Of a stretch of DNA of 64,000 nt, positions 11,959 to 25,898 are shown one piece after another. The notes beneath the pieces are model-generated. The model was not told the origin of the DNA, did no database searches, and saw only the letters and a program-made list of their open reading frames with translations. Position 1 is the stretch's first letter. Every line of letters starts with the position of its first letter. A program made the position numbers and the translations under genes. Source of the DNA: Marsupella aquatica (Eukaryota > Marchantiophyta). The DNA lies in NCBI GenBank assembly GCA_973895155.1, contig OZ316898.1, positions 1,302,001-1,366,000 of the forward strand, in the 5' to 3' direction.

Positions 11959-14900
11959 TTAGCTCCTGAAAATTTCCACAATCTCAAGACCCAATAATTT
12001 GTAGGAGTTGTTTGACATAATTGCTTGTAGATCATATACTTCACTGTCAGACAACAATCACTTGTCTGCATTTGATCGATGAAACTAACCTGGCATTTCG
12101 TTCCTCTCTGGCGTCCAGAGCTATTGCTTCTTTATCACTTAGAATTTCAATGTGGGGTTCAAAAAGGTCCCACTCATTTCTCCTCCTGCCCATTTTGACG
12201 CATGATAAGCATTGGCACGGCCAGAAGCGCAAGACAGGCAGATGATAGGTCCACATGGTACATCCAAGCCCGAGCGTAAATGACGATACTTTAGATAGCA
12301 AGACTTCAATACCTGACTATGCTGATCTTGCTGTTTGGGCGTCTCATCAGGTTTACAGCAAATGTACCCACAGCGCTACATAAAGAAACAACATAGATAT
12401 CAACAACTGGAATGCAAGCCTAACCCATAGAAGATGTATTTTCAATTGGGAGGTCCGGAAATAGTATCAGTGACTGATGTACACAAATCATCACTGTACA
12501 AATGAGCTGCACAAAAGGAGTAAATAACATCGGGAGTGAGAAGACCCTGCAGAAACACTGAAAACAAACCTTGTTGTTGGGATGAAGTCTGATCCCCTGT
12601 CCCGCCTTGCTTTCTTGCTAATCCTGGTTTCTCGCCCGGAAGCAATATTCTGCTTAGCTATCTGTAGGACCGAACACAAACTAAGCAATGATGCATATTG
12701 AAAAAGAAAAACGAAACAATGAATCACACTCAATCGTCCAATCTCGCTCACTACAGCTGCTGATCTCAGGACACTTATCAAGCAACAAATTTGCTGTAGA
12801 GAAATACCTCGTAAAGTTGTTCTCGAATTGAGATCGCAATGGCGGGCTGTTAAGAAGCAATAGATCACCGTTAGCCCACTTCCTCAAAGCTACTACCTGT
12901 CCCAGATACAGTGAACAGTGATCAACGGAGGCAAGTTATTGGAGAGTTGTGGATGACATGTATGATTAGATGATTGTGATTTAAGAACAATGTATTCTTT
13001 CAAAAGATTGTATTCCTCATATCATTCCTTCGACTCAGTTGGTACCATTCAAGCAAGGGTCTCATTTTTCCACTCATCGTCCAAACCCTCAAGACAATTA
13101 GAGTGCGCTATAAACAGCTCCGAGATTAAGCCCTGTTATGGCATACACAAATGGCTCGACAGAAATTCACTTGCCTCTGCGATCAGTGGGGGACAAGGCG
13201 AAGTGCAGACGTGCTATTTTAGGCCAACCTACTTATTAGATAGAGCGTGCACTAACTCATTACAATCAACTAGGAAGATAAGTATCTTATACTTACTGCA
13301 ACTTCGGCATCTTCTAGCTCAAGGTCCTTACACAGTCCTCTGGCAAATCCCTCTGGATCGCTGTTAAAATTGTTCACATCCTGCACAGGGTACCTGTAAT
13401 AGTTAGAAAGCAAACGGAACCTCATCCAATCTAATGAAGGGTCAGCTAATGTGACCGTGGATGATGGATGCAGTCCTTCATGGAGGAAGGAAATAAGACA
13501 CTTTCATGCGCTTAGTGTCCGGCTACCACACACGAGGACCGAAAGAAACGGAATCAAAGCACAGTTTCGAAATGTACTCAAACAGACTTTCAATCAAGCC
13601 TCATAACCCACCCAGAGGAATTGATCGTGAATGACTGTGTTGTTGACTCTCAAGTCCAACTGCCAAAATCCACAATAGAAAATTACTAATCCAGAAAAAC
13701 TTGCGAAATATCAGTGACCATCCGCTTGTCACAAACACCTTCCGAGCAATAGGGCATGCTTCATTGAAACACTTTCCTTACATCGCACCAATCCAACGTC
13801 AATTTGTTTGAGAATTGTTATCCACAGATAGGTGATGTGTCAAGAAAGCTGATCAAGTCTAAAAGTGGCCTCTTAGTCTAGATTCAAGATATGCTTGGCG
13901 AGGCAAATGCGAGGGACGAGACTTGGAGAACTATCGACCATTATATTGGCCAACACGACCTTTGCTTACCCTCAATGTTTGGACTCGTTCTTCAGTGCTC
14001 ATCTCTTGCGATTCGAAAGAACGGAACTCAGCTATTTGGGTCTGCAAAAGACCGACCACCAAGGAGATATCGTCATTCAGCGTTCATCCGCGGGTATGGC
14101 AGCTCGATCTCCTCATCAGGCATCAGAGTTGATTACACTTATCAAATTCACAGGCTCAAGAAACAGAACCTAAACTCTCCTCAACTGGATATGACAAGTG
14201 TTGACAAACGCAAAGCACTTCAAAATAGACATTGTAATTGTCGCATTCAGTGAGTCTCATCGATGAAACTGTTTAACAATAGTTACTTGCAAATTAAGTT
14301 CTCATCGCTCGGGCTGATTTTGATCGAAAGGCAAAAAGGGACTCAAAAATCAATCACCGGGGTCCGAAATGACCTGCATGGCTTGCCCGATAATTGGAGT
14401 GAACCCAGCGGGAAGATTTAAGTCTTTCGTCATTCGCCTAACGAAAGGAAAGACTTCAGTGTCTGGGTCTGCAGAGAAAGCCGATCATCGAGTTTAAGAG
14501 AATCTTTTTCTACTCTCAAAAGAATTTGTCATAATCTAAGCACTGACCAATAACATCAGCTACAAGTCTCGATAACAGCCAGGACGTCAAACAGGACAGA
14601 CAAATGTACGTTGAAGAAGTAAGATAGGAGGCGCAAAGCCATCCTGGTGAATAAAACTACCCGCCTACCATCAGCGTTCCATGTAAATGCATCCTTCAGC
14701 CTACGGTTCTCGAACTCAACGTCTATTCGCATTGGAATCAAGTTTTCTGCAGAAGGCCTGAGAGCAAAGCACCCAGCTCGTCAAGTTCATGAATATACAT
14801 GGAATAAAAACGATGAACTCAATTCAACTCAAAACCTTAAAAACTTTGATTAAATTTGAAAAGTTTATTAGTCCTTCCCTACAATTTCAAAGAATTTTGA

Positions 14901-15315
14901 AAATGAGAATCTCAGCACAGACTGAACTTATGCAGTACACTTTTTGGCAGCACTTTCATACATAATTTGAACCAGTCACGCTTAAATCGAAGTTGATTAG
15001 GACGAGGGCATAGTAACCCCGAAATGCTGCAGCCCTAGTTTTCTTCCCCCACTCACAGACCACGCTACAACATACGACAGGGGATCCAAAAGACCTAATC
15101 CTGCAGCTCCCAGCTCCCAGCTGCTTACTACCTCCCAACAACCAAGGTAAGAAAGAAAGAAAATCCACCCGATAAACAATCCTGTTACGCGCTCAGTGCC
15201 TGGGTCTCCGAAGAAGACGCCAGCAAGAGAGTAGAGCAAAATGATGCAGAACATACATGCGAAACTTGGTGAAGACAGGGCGGGACGTGCCCGGCGGCGT
15301 TTGTTTCACCGTCAT
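11959..15315 (-). CDS. BSH: SNF5/INI1/BSH subunit of SWI/SNF chromatin remodeller (247 aa, 11 exons)
   Basis: Core subunit of the nuclear SWI/SNF (BAF) nucleosome remodelling complex. Eleven minus-strand exons: 15315-15257, 14757-14669, 14468-14374, 14041-13970, 13659-13612, 13380-13297, 12846-12808, 12661-12570, 12375-12313, 12185-12090 and 11965-11959. They have canonical splice ends and close in phase to 247 residues, against about 240 in Arabidopsis BSH. Recognisable parts are FRMPSAENLIPMRIDVEF and DAFTWNADDPDTEV (first SNF5 repeat, about 18-85), LDLRVNNTVIHDQFLW then NNFNSDPEGFARGLCKDL (second repeat, about 106-170), a basic stretch ISKKARRDRG, and the C-terminal EREERNAR-type helix (RNEWDLFEPHIEILSDKEA). 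The last exon holds only the end of an Arg codon, Ser and the stop; that assignment is the least certain. Gene symbol given by homology. Confidence 0.93.
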
Positions 15316-16400
15316 GTCTTCCTCCCGTGCTACCGTCCTCTACAGCAATTTCGACGCAAACATGTCGAGACTAGAGTAGTAGCGGAACGAAAACCCACAT
15401 CTCTCTGTCAGTATGTACAGTACCTCGACGGTGCAAGCATTCAACGAAATCCACAAATTTCGCAACATTGCTCTCAATCCTTACGGAAAAATACGGGTGC
15501 TAAAGTCGAATAGTGGTGACCAGGAGGAGGGTACAGTTCGTCAGTGTGGACGACTAAACCCCGGTTCGCGGTTTGCAAAAACCAATGCAGCTCAACCTGG
15601 GGTTCCCCTCACACAAATGCTATTCGGTACCACTATCTCCACACTTTAATATGCAATCTGGCCAATTCTCTTCCATACAAAACATAGAAGCGTGGCAACT
15701 TGGGTATTCACTATATGAGATTGTTTTGTAATAAGGAGTTTTCCCTAAAGTTCTGCCTCTCTTGCTTGCGGTGGTTAAATTTCTGGTTTAGCTTCCTTTC
15801 TTTGGTTGGTTTCCAGCTCACCCAGTTTTTGGCTGCATGACCTTTGGTCCTCTGGGGTGCTGACCCCCTTTTGTGGGCCACCCCTGTTATATGTTGGCTT
15901 TTCGAATGTAATTCAATTGATTTTTCCTAGGCAAAAAACAGAGTTTCTCCTGAAAGCATCCCATGAAAAGATGGGCTACTCACCTTGTAACTTTAAATAT
16001 GGGTTACCTTAAAAATAGAGCATGAAGCCCAGATAGACATGGCTGTGTCTAGGTCTCAAATGTTGGATTGACTCCTCATTTTCTGTGGGGTTCACAGATT
16101 TTCCCTTAAAATTAAAAAAAAATTAGAGCATGAAAATAAGTTTTAGTCAAAAGTCAGGGGAATGTAACAAAATGATTCAAGGGCAGCAACATCTCGCCCC
16201 TCACATGGTCCATGGTGAGGCTCCTTTGCACTATTGCCACTTCTGCTTTGCTTGACGTCACCCTGCTGCAAGGATTGATACTGCTGCCGGACCTTGCCTT
16301 GATGCTCAATGTCTTTGGATGTGAATGCCAACAAGAAAGAGGGTGACCTAGGTTTGCCACCCTCCAAGTTCATTTTGGCTTTTTTGCCTTGTATTTCACT
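15316..16400. other. Intergenic upstream of the SNF5 gene
   Basis: No clear TATA box is seen just upstream of the SNF5 ATG. Open frames are short and unrecognised. Beyond about 15.7 kb the sequence becomes AT-rich and repeat-like. Confidence 0.4.
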
Positions 16401-16697
16401 CTCATATAGCTATATGGTGAACCCACCTTTCAGATTTTGTCTTATTCAAAGTTTTGGTGTCATATATTTTTATTTCAATGTGCCTTATCAAGGGGCAGCC
16501 TGTGTATAATATACATTTTTATCTAATTTATGGACCCCTTTAATTTTAAGATTCTAGAGTATTTTGAACTTATTTTGGCAGCCCCCTTATAAATTTTGAT
16601 GTTTGTGATCTATCAGAGATGAAGGAATGGCTCCACCACTTCAACAAAATATTCTCATGAGTGAGAGAAATGGTTCTGATTGTGTCCTAAGTTCCCC

Positions 16698-16790
16698 TTA
16701 TGTCTTTCTTTCCTAAGTGTATGGTTTTTATTGAAATGAGTGTCAGTCTTTCTTTCCTAAGTGTATGGTTTTTATTGAAATGAGTGTCAT
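16698..16790. repeat. Tandem duplication of about 45 bp
   Basis: The phrase beginning 'tctttctttcctaagtgtat' and ending 'gaaatgagtgtca' occurs twice back to back, within the first copy of the 16.4/17.7 kb repeat. Confidence 0.85.
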
Positions 16791-17428
16791 TCATGAGGAC
16801 ATTGAATTAAGTGCAGACATAGTAGCATCCTTGATTGTACTTTTCATTGGTCACTGTGCACCAATCCTTCTAGTTAAATGTTCTCATATTTTATTTACTT
16901 TCAAATCACTACAAGACAAAAACTCAAACATGTTCCAGGATGAGCATGCTATATCACACAGTGGAATAGCAAAACCGGCTGTTGACCTTGTGAACTCACT
17001 CGGTAATAGTCCATTTATGGAAAACTCTACTAGATTTGCCAAAAACTCACCCTACACCTTGCCACCACACAGGTGCACCCTTGCTTGGGAGGGGGAGGAG
17101 AGAAAGGGGTGAGAGAGGGCAAAAAGAGGAAAAAAACAAAAATAAAACATCTCTATTCCTCCTAGGAGACCGCAACTGGACACCAAGAGGCTCTTAGTCC
17201 CCCATTTTATTCATCTGCATTTCTTTGTCTCATCTCAATAGCTTCTTTGCAACTCAAAGACATTAGGTTAATAAACTGTCAAACTATTCCAATGCTCATG
17301 GAGGGTGACGGTTGTGGTAAATGATTTTGTTCTTATTATATTGATGGTGCGGCCCACTGCCATGTATTTGTTGCAAAAGCTATAGATGAGCAAAAGGCAA
17401 GCAATCTACATGAGAGAGGTTGGTGGGA

Positions 17429-17451
17429 GGGGGGGGGGGGGGGGGGGGGGG
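17429..17451 (+). repeat. Homopolymer run of 23 G
   Basis: An uninterrupted run of 23 guanines follows GTGGGA. It can form G-quadruplexes on this strand and is prone to length error in sequencing. Open frames through it are artefacts. Confidence 0.9.
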
Positions 17452-18260
17452 TTGGCACTTGGCTGTGCCTGGATCCACAAGGTGTGGCAGCTGGGCATTG
17501 GGTGCATTTGTATCTGTGAGGGTGAATGGATTGCATGTGAAGGCAGTGGCAGGGCTCATAGAGTGGCCAATTGAGGTCATTTTTGAAAACTTTAGTCACA
17601 ATAAAATGGGCAGTGGAATCCTAGAGCCTGGGTTAATTTGTTGAACCCGCCCAAATATATGTCATTTGAGAAGGAGTCTCTGAGATGAGGAGAACAGATG
17701 GATCTTTTATCAAATTTTGAAGCTGCTATATGGTGAATCCAACTTTCACATTTTGTCTTATTGAGATTTTGTGTCAAGTATTTTGATTTTAATGTGCCTT
17801 AAGAAAGTGAATCATTTGTATTAATTTTTAACTTTTGTACCCCTTTTAATTTTAGTGAATTCATAGTATTTTGAAAGTATTTAGTGAATTCTCTTTTCTC
17901 TAATGAAAGGGAGAGAAATGAGTTTGAACAATGTGCACATCTAGTGTACTAAGTTCCCCTAGTGATCTCCTTTACAAAATTTATGGTTTTAAATGAGTTA
18001 ACTGTCATTACTTAGAAGGAAGTGAAAATTTGTACTGTATGTGCACAACTCTTTAGTACTTTCTTGGTCATAATATGTTTTTTTTTGCATGTGTATTTTA
18101 TGGTTTTGTGTGTTATGGCACTCACTCTTAATTAAGAGATATTAATTTCTTGGCATATACTTTATATGTACCTAGTTACCTACTTATTTTATCATAAAAT
18201 TACATATCACTACAAGACAAAAAAAGACATGTTCCAAGATGAACATGCTATACTATATCA

Positions 18261-19938
18261 AAGAACCTTAGATTTTGATTTGGATCCATAGAGTGCTGTA
18301 CATGACTACCACATGAAGATCTAACAAACTCCAAAGACTCTGCTATGTTATTTTCCGCATGAAAAGTCATATCGTATTACTACTTAGGGCGTCTCAAAGC
18401 TTTAAAGTTGCAGACAATAGCTTGTGGCCATAAGCAAAGGGCCTTGACTTTATCACAGGGTCATGTCAAATTTTCCTTTTGTTTTTTTTCACTAGTTCTC
18501 CAATGACTTATGGTCATGACATATGACCAATTTTGATAGAACCCCATATATTTGAGTTAAAGATTTCTGGTCAATGTTATGACCCTCTACTATCTGTATC
18601 CCCTGAAAACCTCCCCCAACATCGAAAGCTTCCAGGTCTCGGCATTGAATGGCTTGTTCTCCTGGAAAAAAAAGACCAATGATAGTAAGTGAGCTTGAGA
18701 AGCTTCTGGACCAGTAGTATCTTTTATTGCAAATAGTTCTGAATTAGAATTTTGGAAGTTCAATGAATTATAACTTTTCTACTGGGTACTTAAGCTACTA
18801 AGTTAAGGTCCCATCAAATTTGAGGTTGTCAGTAGTCCTACTATATTGAAGATCAACATAATAAACTACCGTTCACTTGAACATGAGATAAAGATACTAT
18901 TCTGGTATTTAAACGTTCATGCTGCAGTATGCCAGACTAGAACCGAGTACCTTGAAGAAGGTGAGAAATTATGTTCTTGGGTGGGTTCTTGGTCTTTCCC
19001 GTTGCCTCGAAAAATTGACGGCATAGATGTGCCCCAAACATCTTGGAGCGAGTTTTGAGGGCCAGGAACTCTTGATGAGTTCTTGCAATCAATTCCTCCG
19101 CTCTGCTCCCCTCTTGCTAAGATCGTTTCCGCCGAGAATCTCGTCGGGGAAAATGGATACTGTTTTGACAAGACTCTGAAGCTAGAATACCCACAAAGAG
19201 AGAAATTTTGATGTTCTGAGTGTCTGGGTAACAGTGAGGTGGGTTCGCCTAGCAAATGCTTTACTTTAGCAATTTTAGGGTGGGAGCTTCGTCTCGGGGT
19301 TGAACGGATTCAGCCAAAGCTTGTAGCTCGCTGCAGAATGACTTCATGAGACGAGACAGGTACACATTTTGTGAAAGCTCGTGAGAAAGGACTAATGATT
19401 TCACGTGGAGTGATGCTGCAGAGAAAAGATCCAGCTTAGTTTGAATTGGTGGTGCTTTAAGGCCTCCAGTCCTTCTTGAGAGTACCCGTTCTTGAATTGA
19501 TTTCTTTGACAAGAGAGCCGAATTCTTTGACGAGAGAGAGACTGTACATTGAAGATGGGAAGCAAGAGATTGACTGCCACGTGATCCGATCCATATGCTG
19601 CAAAGTCGGACTAGTTCGTGGATCACAGTGAAGCAAGGAAAACCAATTCTGAGTCATTAATTAATTTTCGAAGAGCTTCACGTACCACGGAGATATCGAG
19701 CTCCCTGGCCAGGACAGTCAGGGCCCAGACGTTGGGAAACAAGGGAATCAAAGATTGAGAACATGACATACAATCTCAGGACGAGGCTCCACCAAGGAAG
19801 CATTGGAAGGCGTATTGAGACCGAGCGCTTCCAGTGATGAGCCATGTGTGCATCGCTGGAGTAAAGTAAGATCAGCAGCCGCAAGTTTCACAGAGAGCAT
19901 TTGATTTCAAGGACGCAGGTCCGCCACAGATCCTTCTG
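18261..19938. other. Intergenic upstream of the subtilase
   Basis: AT-rich to about 18.9 kb, then more even composition. Minus-strand open frames of 112 and 121 codons (19255-18917, 19626-19261) have no recognisable motif and no clear splice partners. I see no convincing TATA box for the subtilase here. Confidence 0.35.
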
Positions 19939-22900
19939 ATGGAGACCAGACGACAACAGTTGAAGAAGGCGACGATCATGAGAGAGCTTAGTACTGCCAT
20001 TCAAGTTGGATTGGCAGTGGTGCTGATGGTGGCCACAAGACTATCGCTGACCACCGGCGTCAGGTGGAACGCTGGCGTCTCGCCCAACGTCTATATACTT
20101 CGTCTGAAAGGAGATTCCGTCCACCAATGGAAGTCGGCCGCTGCGCAGCGAGAAAACCTTCTTGGCACGGAGAAGTACGTATACGTCCCTGCTGGGGCTC
20201 TTCTGTTGTTTAGCCGACCATCTAACTACATTCTGGTGGTCAGATTTGGGGCATACTTCATGTCACAGTTCATTGGGCGGATTTACTTTGTTTCATACCA
20301 AAAGCATATGTGTAGTTATTAAACAATGGATACAGAGCTGTAGTGGGGTCAATCCATTGGTACTTAGCTAAGCTATGATCTGAGCTGTTCATGGTAAAGG
20401 CTGTCTATTTACATTAATAATTTAAATGTCTGAAAGGCATCGGACATCTGATTGAACTGAACAGATTTTAGGCTCGTTCTAAAGGCTACCAATGCGAATT
20501 GAAGAAAGAAAACAAATCGCAGGTTCATTGTTCGTGTCGACATTATTTCGGTACCCCTTGATCGTCATTAATGTCGGTCAAATTAAAGATGTTCTTCGCG
20601 GAGATGTTAGACCATTTCTGATCGCAATGCTTGCGTTGAATATCTGTGCAGCATTCAGATTGAATCCGAGAAGTACGCGGATTATCTGAAGAAATCACAC
20701 GACAGTCTTCTTATGGAAGTGCTTGAACCTAACAGCTATGAGAAGCTTTACAGCTACACGTTTCTGCTGAACGCTCTTTCTGTCAAACTCCATCAGAGCA
20801 CCCCTCAGGTTTGTGTGCAGTGACGCACGCTTGAATTACCGTAATTTTTCACATACGGCCAAGATTACTTCCCTGCAGGTCTATTTTCTGTTTGCCAGTG
20901 CTCAAGAGCATAATAGCTGCTCAAGAGCATAATAGCGAAGCTCATTCATCTTCTTCAACCGTAAATGATCGCACTAGCTTATATTAGCATAGAATAGTTT
21001 AGTTGGAGGCTCAACTTGCATCAGGTAACACGTCAGGATTGAGATTTAGATATTAGTAGTCGACTTCGGTTTCCAGACTCCAATCTTTCATGTAATGTAG
21101 CAACTAACCATATTACGGAAAATGCAGAATCTCTGTACTAGTGAGCATTCACGAATCTGGACTCACCCAAGAAAGAAAACGAAAAGTCTTTAAGTCCTCT
21201 TTTTCGTAAATCCTGTTACAACCTTTTAGAGCTATCCTTTCTTGGACCTGCGATTTAGATCTTGGCATGGGCTTTCAATTTATTCAAGATATTTGGTGAG
21301 CAAATCAGATGATCGAGGAGGATTGTAATACCCAACTCGAAGTACTAAGCCAGTTATTCTTGCCACTGTCCCAGCAGACGGAGATACTTCGCAGCCATCC
21401 GAAAGTAGCGTTCGTCGAGCAAGAAATCGTGTTCCACAAAACCACAACGCACACGCCCGATTTTCTTGGTCTGCCGTCTGGTGCGTGGAGACTAGATGGA
21501 GGAATAGACCACGCAGGAGAAAATGTGGTGATAGGAATGTTGGACACCGGCATCAGCCCGAGCCATCCAAGCTTTGCTGGTATGATCAATTCCGACGACA
21601 GGAGCTCTTGGACATCATCGTGGAAAGGAAAATGCGCCGTAGCTGAGTCTTTTCCAGAGGGGTCATGTAATGATAAATTAGTAGGTGCACAGTACTTCGA
21701 TAAAGGCATAGTTGCGGCCAATCTCTTCAACGAAACCTATGATTTCGCCTCTCCTCTCGACGGAGATGGTCATGGAACGTAAGTTTACCTTCCTGGCCTA
21801 GTATGAATGTTTCTTGATTTAGTATTGATAGCCAATTATACGCCTCTTTGATCCAAGAAATCGGGTCACGGTAGAATCTCACTACCATAGGTCTAAAGTT
21901 ATAGATCTACATATGGAGCTCATCTTTTCTTTTCCACCATCTTCCTTTCATTTATACATATTAAGAATGAGTACCAAATTATGATGAAGCCTGGGATAAT
22001 GAAGCGAGGCTATTCATTGTAGCTAGACGGCGGATGGATTCCAAATGGGTCCGGGACATAAATTAATTAAGCATACAAGCCAAGAAAGCGTATGATTGGA
22101 AAACCAAAGAAAAAGAAAGACAGAAATAACTAGTGTACCAATAAAGAATTGAAGGCTGAGAAGAGCAAGCTAATGAGTACGTGCCGTCGTACCAAATCGT
22201 TTCTTTCTGAATTTGAAGCTGAGTTGCCATTGAAGCTGCTTCAATTTCAGAAAATTCACTTCAGTGAAAAATTTCACTACAAATCGAGTCCAGAACTTCG
22301 TTAATTTATAAGACAGTCAACTTACGCGGGTGCTAGCTTCCCTATGCTAATCTTCTTGACACACTTTATTTTTTGTGCATTACCTTCGCGTCACGCATAA
22401 CTGGCGTTGGTAATGGTTTCTTGATCACCAATTTACTTATACAGGCATACAAGTTCAATCGCGGCTGGAAACAATGGCGTCCCAGTGATTGTTCGCGACT
22501 ACAACTACGGTTTTGCTAGCGGAGTTGCACCACGAGCTCGGTAACGTAACTCTGACTAGACATAACTAGCCAGTCTCCCCTTCCGCTGATGGCGTATGTT
22601 TTGGAAATATACTCTTAATTAGGAAGTAGCTAAGTTAACAAAGAATTGATTATGAAAAATGTTGAGTATCAGTATTGCAATAGGTGCGAATGTAGCATCT
22701 CAAGAGCTCTTTTAAGTGCACACTCTCCACTTGATGTAAAGAAACGTTTTGAAACGATTTCGTTAATCGGCTCAACCCAGGTCCGCAAACCTCGTGTTTT
22801 ACACGTGCAGGCTGGCAATATATAAGGTCATATACAGAGATGGAGGGTTTTTATCTGATGTCCTTGCGGGTATCGATCAGGTCTCTCATCCCTGACTATC

Positions 22901-25898
22901 AGAGTTCAATAATCTTAATTAAGCAGTGGCTTGAAAATAGTACTTTGGGTACTGACCCGTTTATTCCGTAGCAGTCCCTTTCTTCTAAGTAATGAAGAGC
23001 TAGCCTAGGACAACTTGACATGGTGCCCGGGGACATCATTCTGCAGGCAGTCCAAGATGGCGTGGATGTACTGAGCATCTCTCTGGGATCAACGAGCGGG
23101 ACCTACGGAATACCGAGCTTGAACACCTTCGACATCTCTCTTTTGTTTGCGGTGAAGGCCGGAGTCGTCGTCGTGCATGCCGCCGGCAACAATGGGCCGT
23201 ACCCTCTCAGCATGAATTCGTTTGGACCGTGGGTAATCTCTGTTGCAGCTGGCCTCACTGACCGGTCCTATTCCAATCCCATCATCCTGGGCGACGGGCA
23301 GCGCTTCCATGGCTTAGGCTTATCAGGTGTGTTTCTCGCAGGCAGCAAAAACAGAGTGCATGCCCAGAATTCACTGATCTTATAGAATTATCAGCAGACT
23401 TCGGATACATGCATCACAGAAAATCTACACTTATATTCACACAGTTGTCCGGATAATTTGGCATTGGCCCTGGCCGACGAGTTCAGAATTCTTTGCCCAA
23501 ACATTGCATATATTGTCATCATGAATTACAATTAAAGTTTTTGATGACGGAGAGAAGTCTTGGAACGTTCGATGGCTGACGCGCAGGCATTCTTTTTGTC
23601 GCAGCTGGCACGCCGGGAAAATATCTGCACGAACTGATTTACGCCGAGGATGCATTTGCAAATGGTACCAGTGCCTACGATGCTGAGTACTTTTCCTACT
23701 GCCAGGATTCGGCACCTTTCAAGGCGGGTCTCGTGAAGGGAAAAATCCTGATTTGCAACTTTGTAGAGTATTTCTCTGGAGGCGCAGCAGCCCAATTCCA
23801 AGCTGCATTGACCACCGCAGAAAAGCTGGAAGCTGCTGGACTTCTGATACTGACGGAGGCCAGCGATGGAGGCCGCGAGAAGGGCAGCAGTTTCGATCCC
23901 ATTCCTTTCTCGCTTCCTGCGAGCTTTGTCTCAGACACCAATGCAGCGAAGGTACGTAAAATACTTACATTTTCTCTGTTCGAATATTGCTCGCAAACTA
24001 TATATCAGCGCGTGCGTCTTTGTTTTCGTGACTTCAACAAATCTTCCAGGTTTCTAGCCTAGCACTAACCTTCTGGTAAGGTTTGAAATCATGTAAGACT
24101 GATGCTCGACCATCACTTCATTTCTCTTGCAGTATCGTTTCCTTACTGATGGGGGGATTCGTCCGGATGTTAGCTTGATTTATCTCCGAAGCTCATTTCT
24201 CAGCCATAGCTGGAAGTTTTGATGGTTGTTGAAACTCTAACACGTGTAACCAATTATTAATTTGTGTCAAGCAGCAAATTCTCCAATACTACAGACAGAA
24301 AACCAAGAAGGACCATTCTGGGATGGTATATGAGTTCGGAGCTGTGGCAAGGTTGAAAGACTCGCGCAGGGCTTCATATATGGTGGAGGCACCGCTGGTG
24401 TCTTCCTTCTCAGCCCGAGGTCCCATTTACTCCAACACTGTCACCTCCGTGATTGCCGATGTGCTCAAACCGGATATCATGGCTCCTGGCAGCCAGATTT
24501 GGGGCGCTTGGTCTCCTAATGGCATTGACACCAATGGCTACAATGGTAAGCATGATGCTAACGTTGAGAGCCCAATCATAATTTTGCATTGTGTAGATAA
24601 AACCAAATGCAGTTAGCAGTTGAGCAATTGAACAGTGGTTTATTATAAACTTGTCACAGGAGAACATCCCACGATATTCGTATACTTCTATTTTCTGATA
24701 CCGCGGTTCAATGGAAAGGGGACATGGACGCTGCTGCTTGATCGTCAATGGGCGAAGTGTCACTAGAAATATATTGTTTCGTTTTCGCTTATGTGACTTT
24801 CTGAGGATATACGGCTTGACGTCTTTTAAATACATTTGAATGAGTGATGAAGTGGGTCCTTATACAAAGTCTACAGTAGTTATTTGTGCCTCTATGCATG
24901 TATTAGTACTGTTTTGGGTTATTTCTTTTTGTTCGAGAAAAGTTTGATTACCCCTGAATATACCTGATTGCAAACATATGCAGGCCAAAGTTTCGCTATG
25001 CTGTCTGGAACCAGCATGGCCACACCTCACATAGCTGGAGTAGCCGCTCTCTTGAAGCAGAAGCATCCCGAATGGGATGTCTCTTCGATCAAATCGGCAA
25101 TTTTGACAACAGCCGGCCAACGAGACAGTAGAAACCGGCTTCTGCGTGCTCAGCAACCGTCCATCAATGCCTCCACTACTCTGGGACGCGGCACGTTTTT
25201 TGATTACGGCTTTGGTGCTGTCAATGCCACAGCGGCTATGGACCCCGGGCTGGTTTTCAGAACAGGTATTCTTTATTGCAAACGCCTTACTCTTAAACAC
25301 TTCTACCTGTCTATCAAAGGGTTGATAGTCTGCTCAGTTCGAGCTGGCTTCTGTATTAGAGTCTTTTGTATCATATTTGTGCAAGCTACAGTGAAAGTTT
25401 ATGCTGAGTAAAAGATATGGGGTCATAGATATCATCGAGAGCAATGCCAGCTACCGAGTCTGATCGCCTTTGGATCATGCAGAATTTCAGGACCACATAA
25501 ACTTTCTTTGCACATTGCCTGGAGCAGACCCCAACACTGTGCAGGATGCTACAGGGGGGACCTGCGAGGCACAAGTCGGGGCGAGAACCTCCGACCTGAA
25601 CGTGCCATCAATCACCATTGCCAACCTCATCGGCTCTCGAACTGTTCGCCGAGTTGTCACAAATGTCGGTTTAGAGGAAACATACGTCTCCAAGATCTAC
25701 GATCCCACTGGAGTTAACGTGACTGTGAGGCCAAGCATCCTCACCATCAAGGAAAAGCGGACTGCTAGCTTCAAGGTCACACTTACGGCGACCAGTACTG
25801 TCCAACAGTTTACTTTTGGAGCTTTGACTTGGGAAGGGAGCAATGGACATGTTGTCTTCATGCCTCTCTCAGTATCAGCCAACTCGGTAAGTGGATAA
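19939..25898 (+). CDS. Subtilisin-like serine protease, plant SBT2-like (852 aa, 10 exons)
   Basis: Secreted S8 endopeptidase of the plant subtilase family. Exons 19939-20174, 20652-20808, 21375-21778, 22445-22540, 22811-22880, 23047-23326, 23605-23951, 24275-24545, 24984-25265 and 25483-25898 close in phase to 852 residues. N-terminal hydrophobic segment (about 18-40) as signal peptide, I9 propeptide (about 50-150), then the catalytic residues Asp188 (GMLDTGISPSHPS), His264 (GDGHGTHTSS), oxyanion Asn369 (AAGNNGP) and Ser631 (LSGTSMATPH). A PA insertion lies about 415-570 and an Fn3-like domain about 745-850. The propeptide SYEKLYSYTFLLNALSV and the long spacing match SBT2 subtilases. M14 is an alternative start closer to the signal peptide. 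Exon 7 could instead begin at 23587, adding six residues. Substrate unknown. Confidence 0.93.

Larger units (their letters stand above)
16405..18260. repeat. Dispersed non-coding repeat, two diverged copies in direct orientation
   Basis: The block at about 16405-16960 and the block at about 17727-18260 share ordered phrases: 'gctatatggtgaa', 'attttgtcttatt', 'aatgtgcctta', 'ctaagttcccct', 'atcactacaagacaaaa' and 'acatgttcca(g/a)gatga(g/a)catgctata'. Order and spacing are kept, so this is one element family present twice, about 1.3 kb apart. No coding capacity is visible. Confidence 0.75.

Noticed and set aside
17336-17644. Proline- or glycine-rich frames around 17.4 kb
   Set aside because: They come from the poly-G run and are low complexity.
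21305-21730. 141-codon minus-strand frame opposite subtilase exon 3
   Set aside because: It is the mirror of a well-supported coding exon and has no motifs of its own.
24860-25300. 146-codon minus-strand frame
   Set aside because: Antisense of subtilase exon 9, with no family features.
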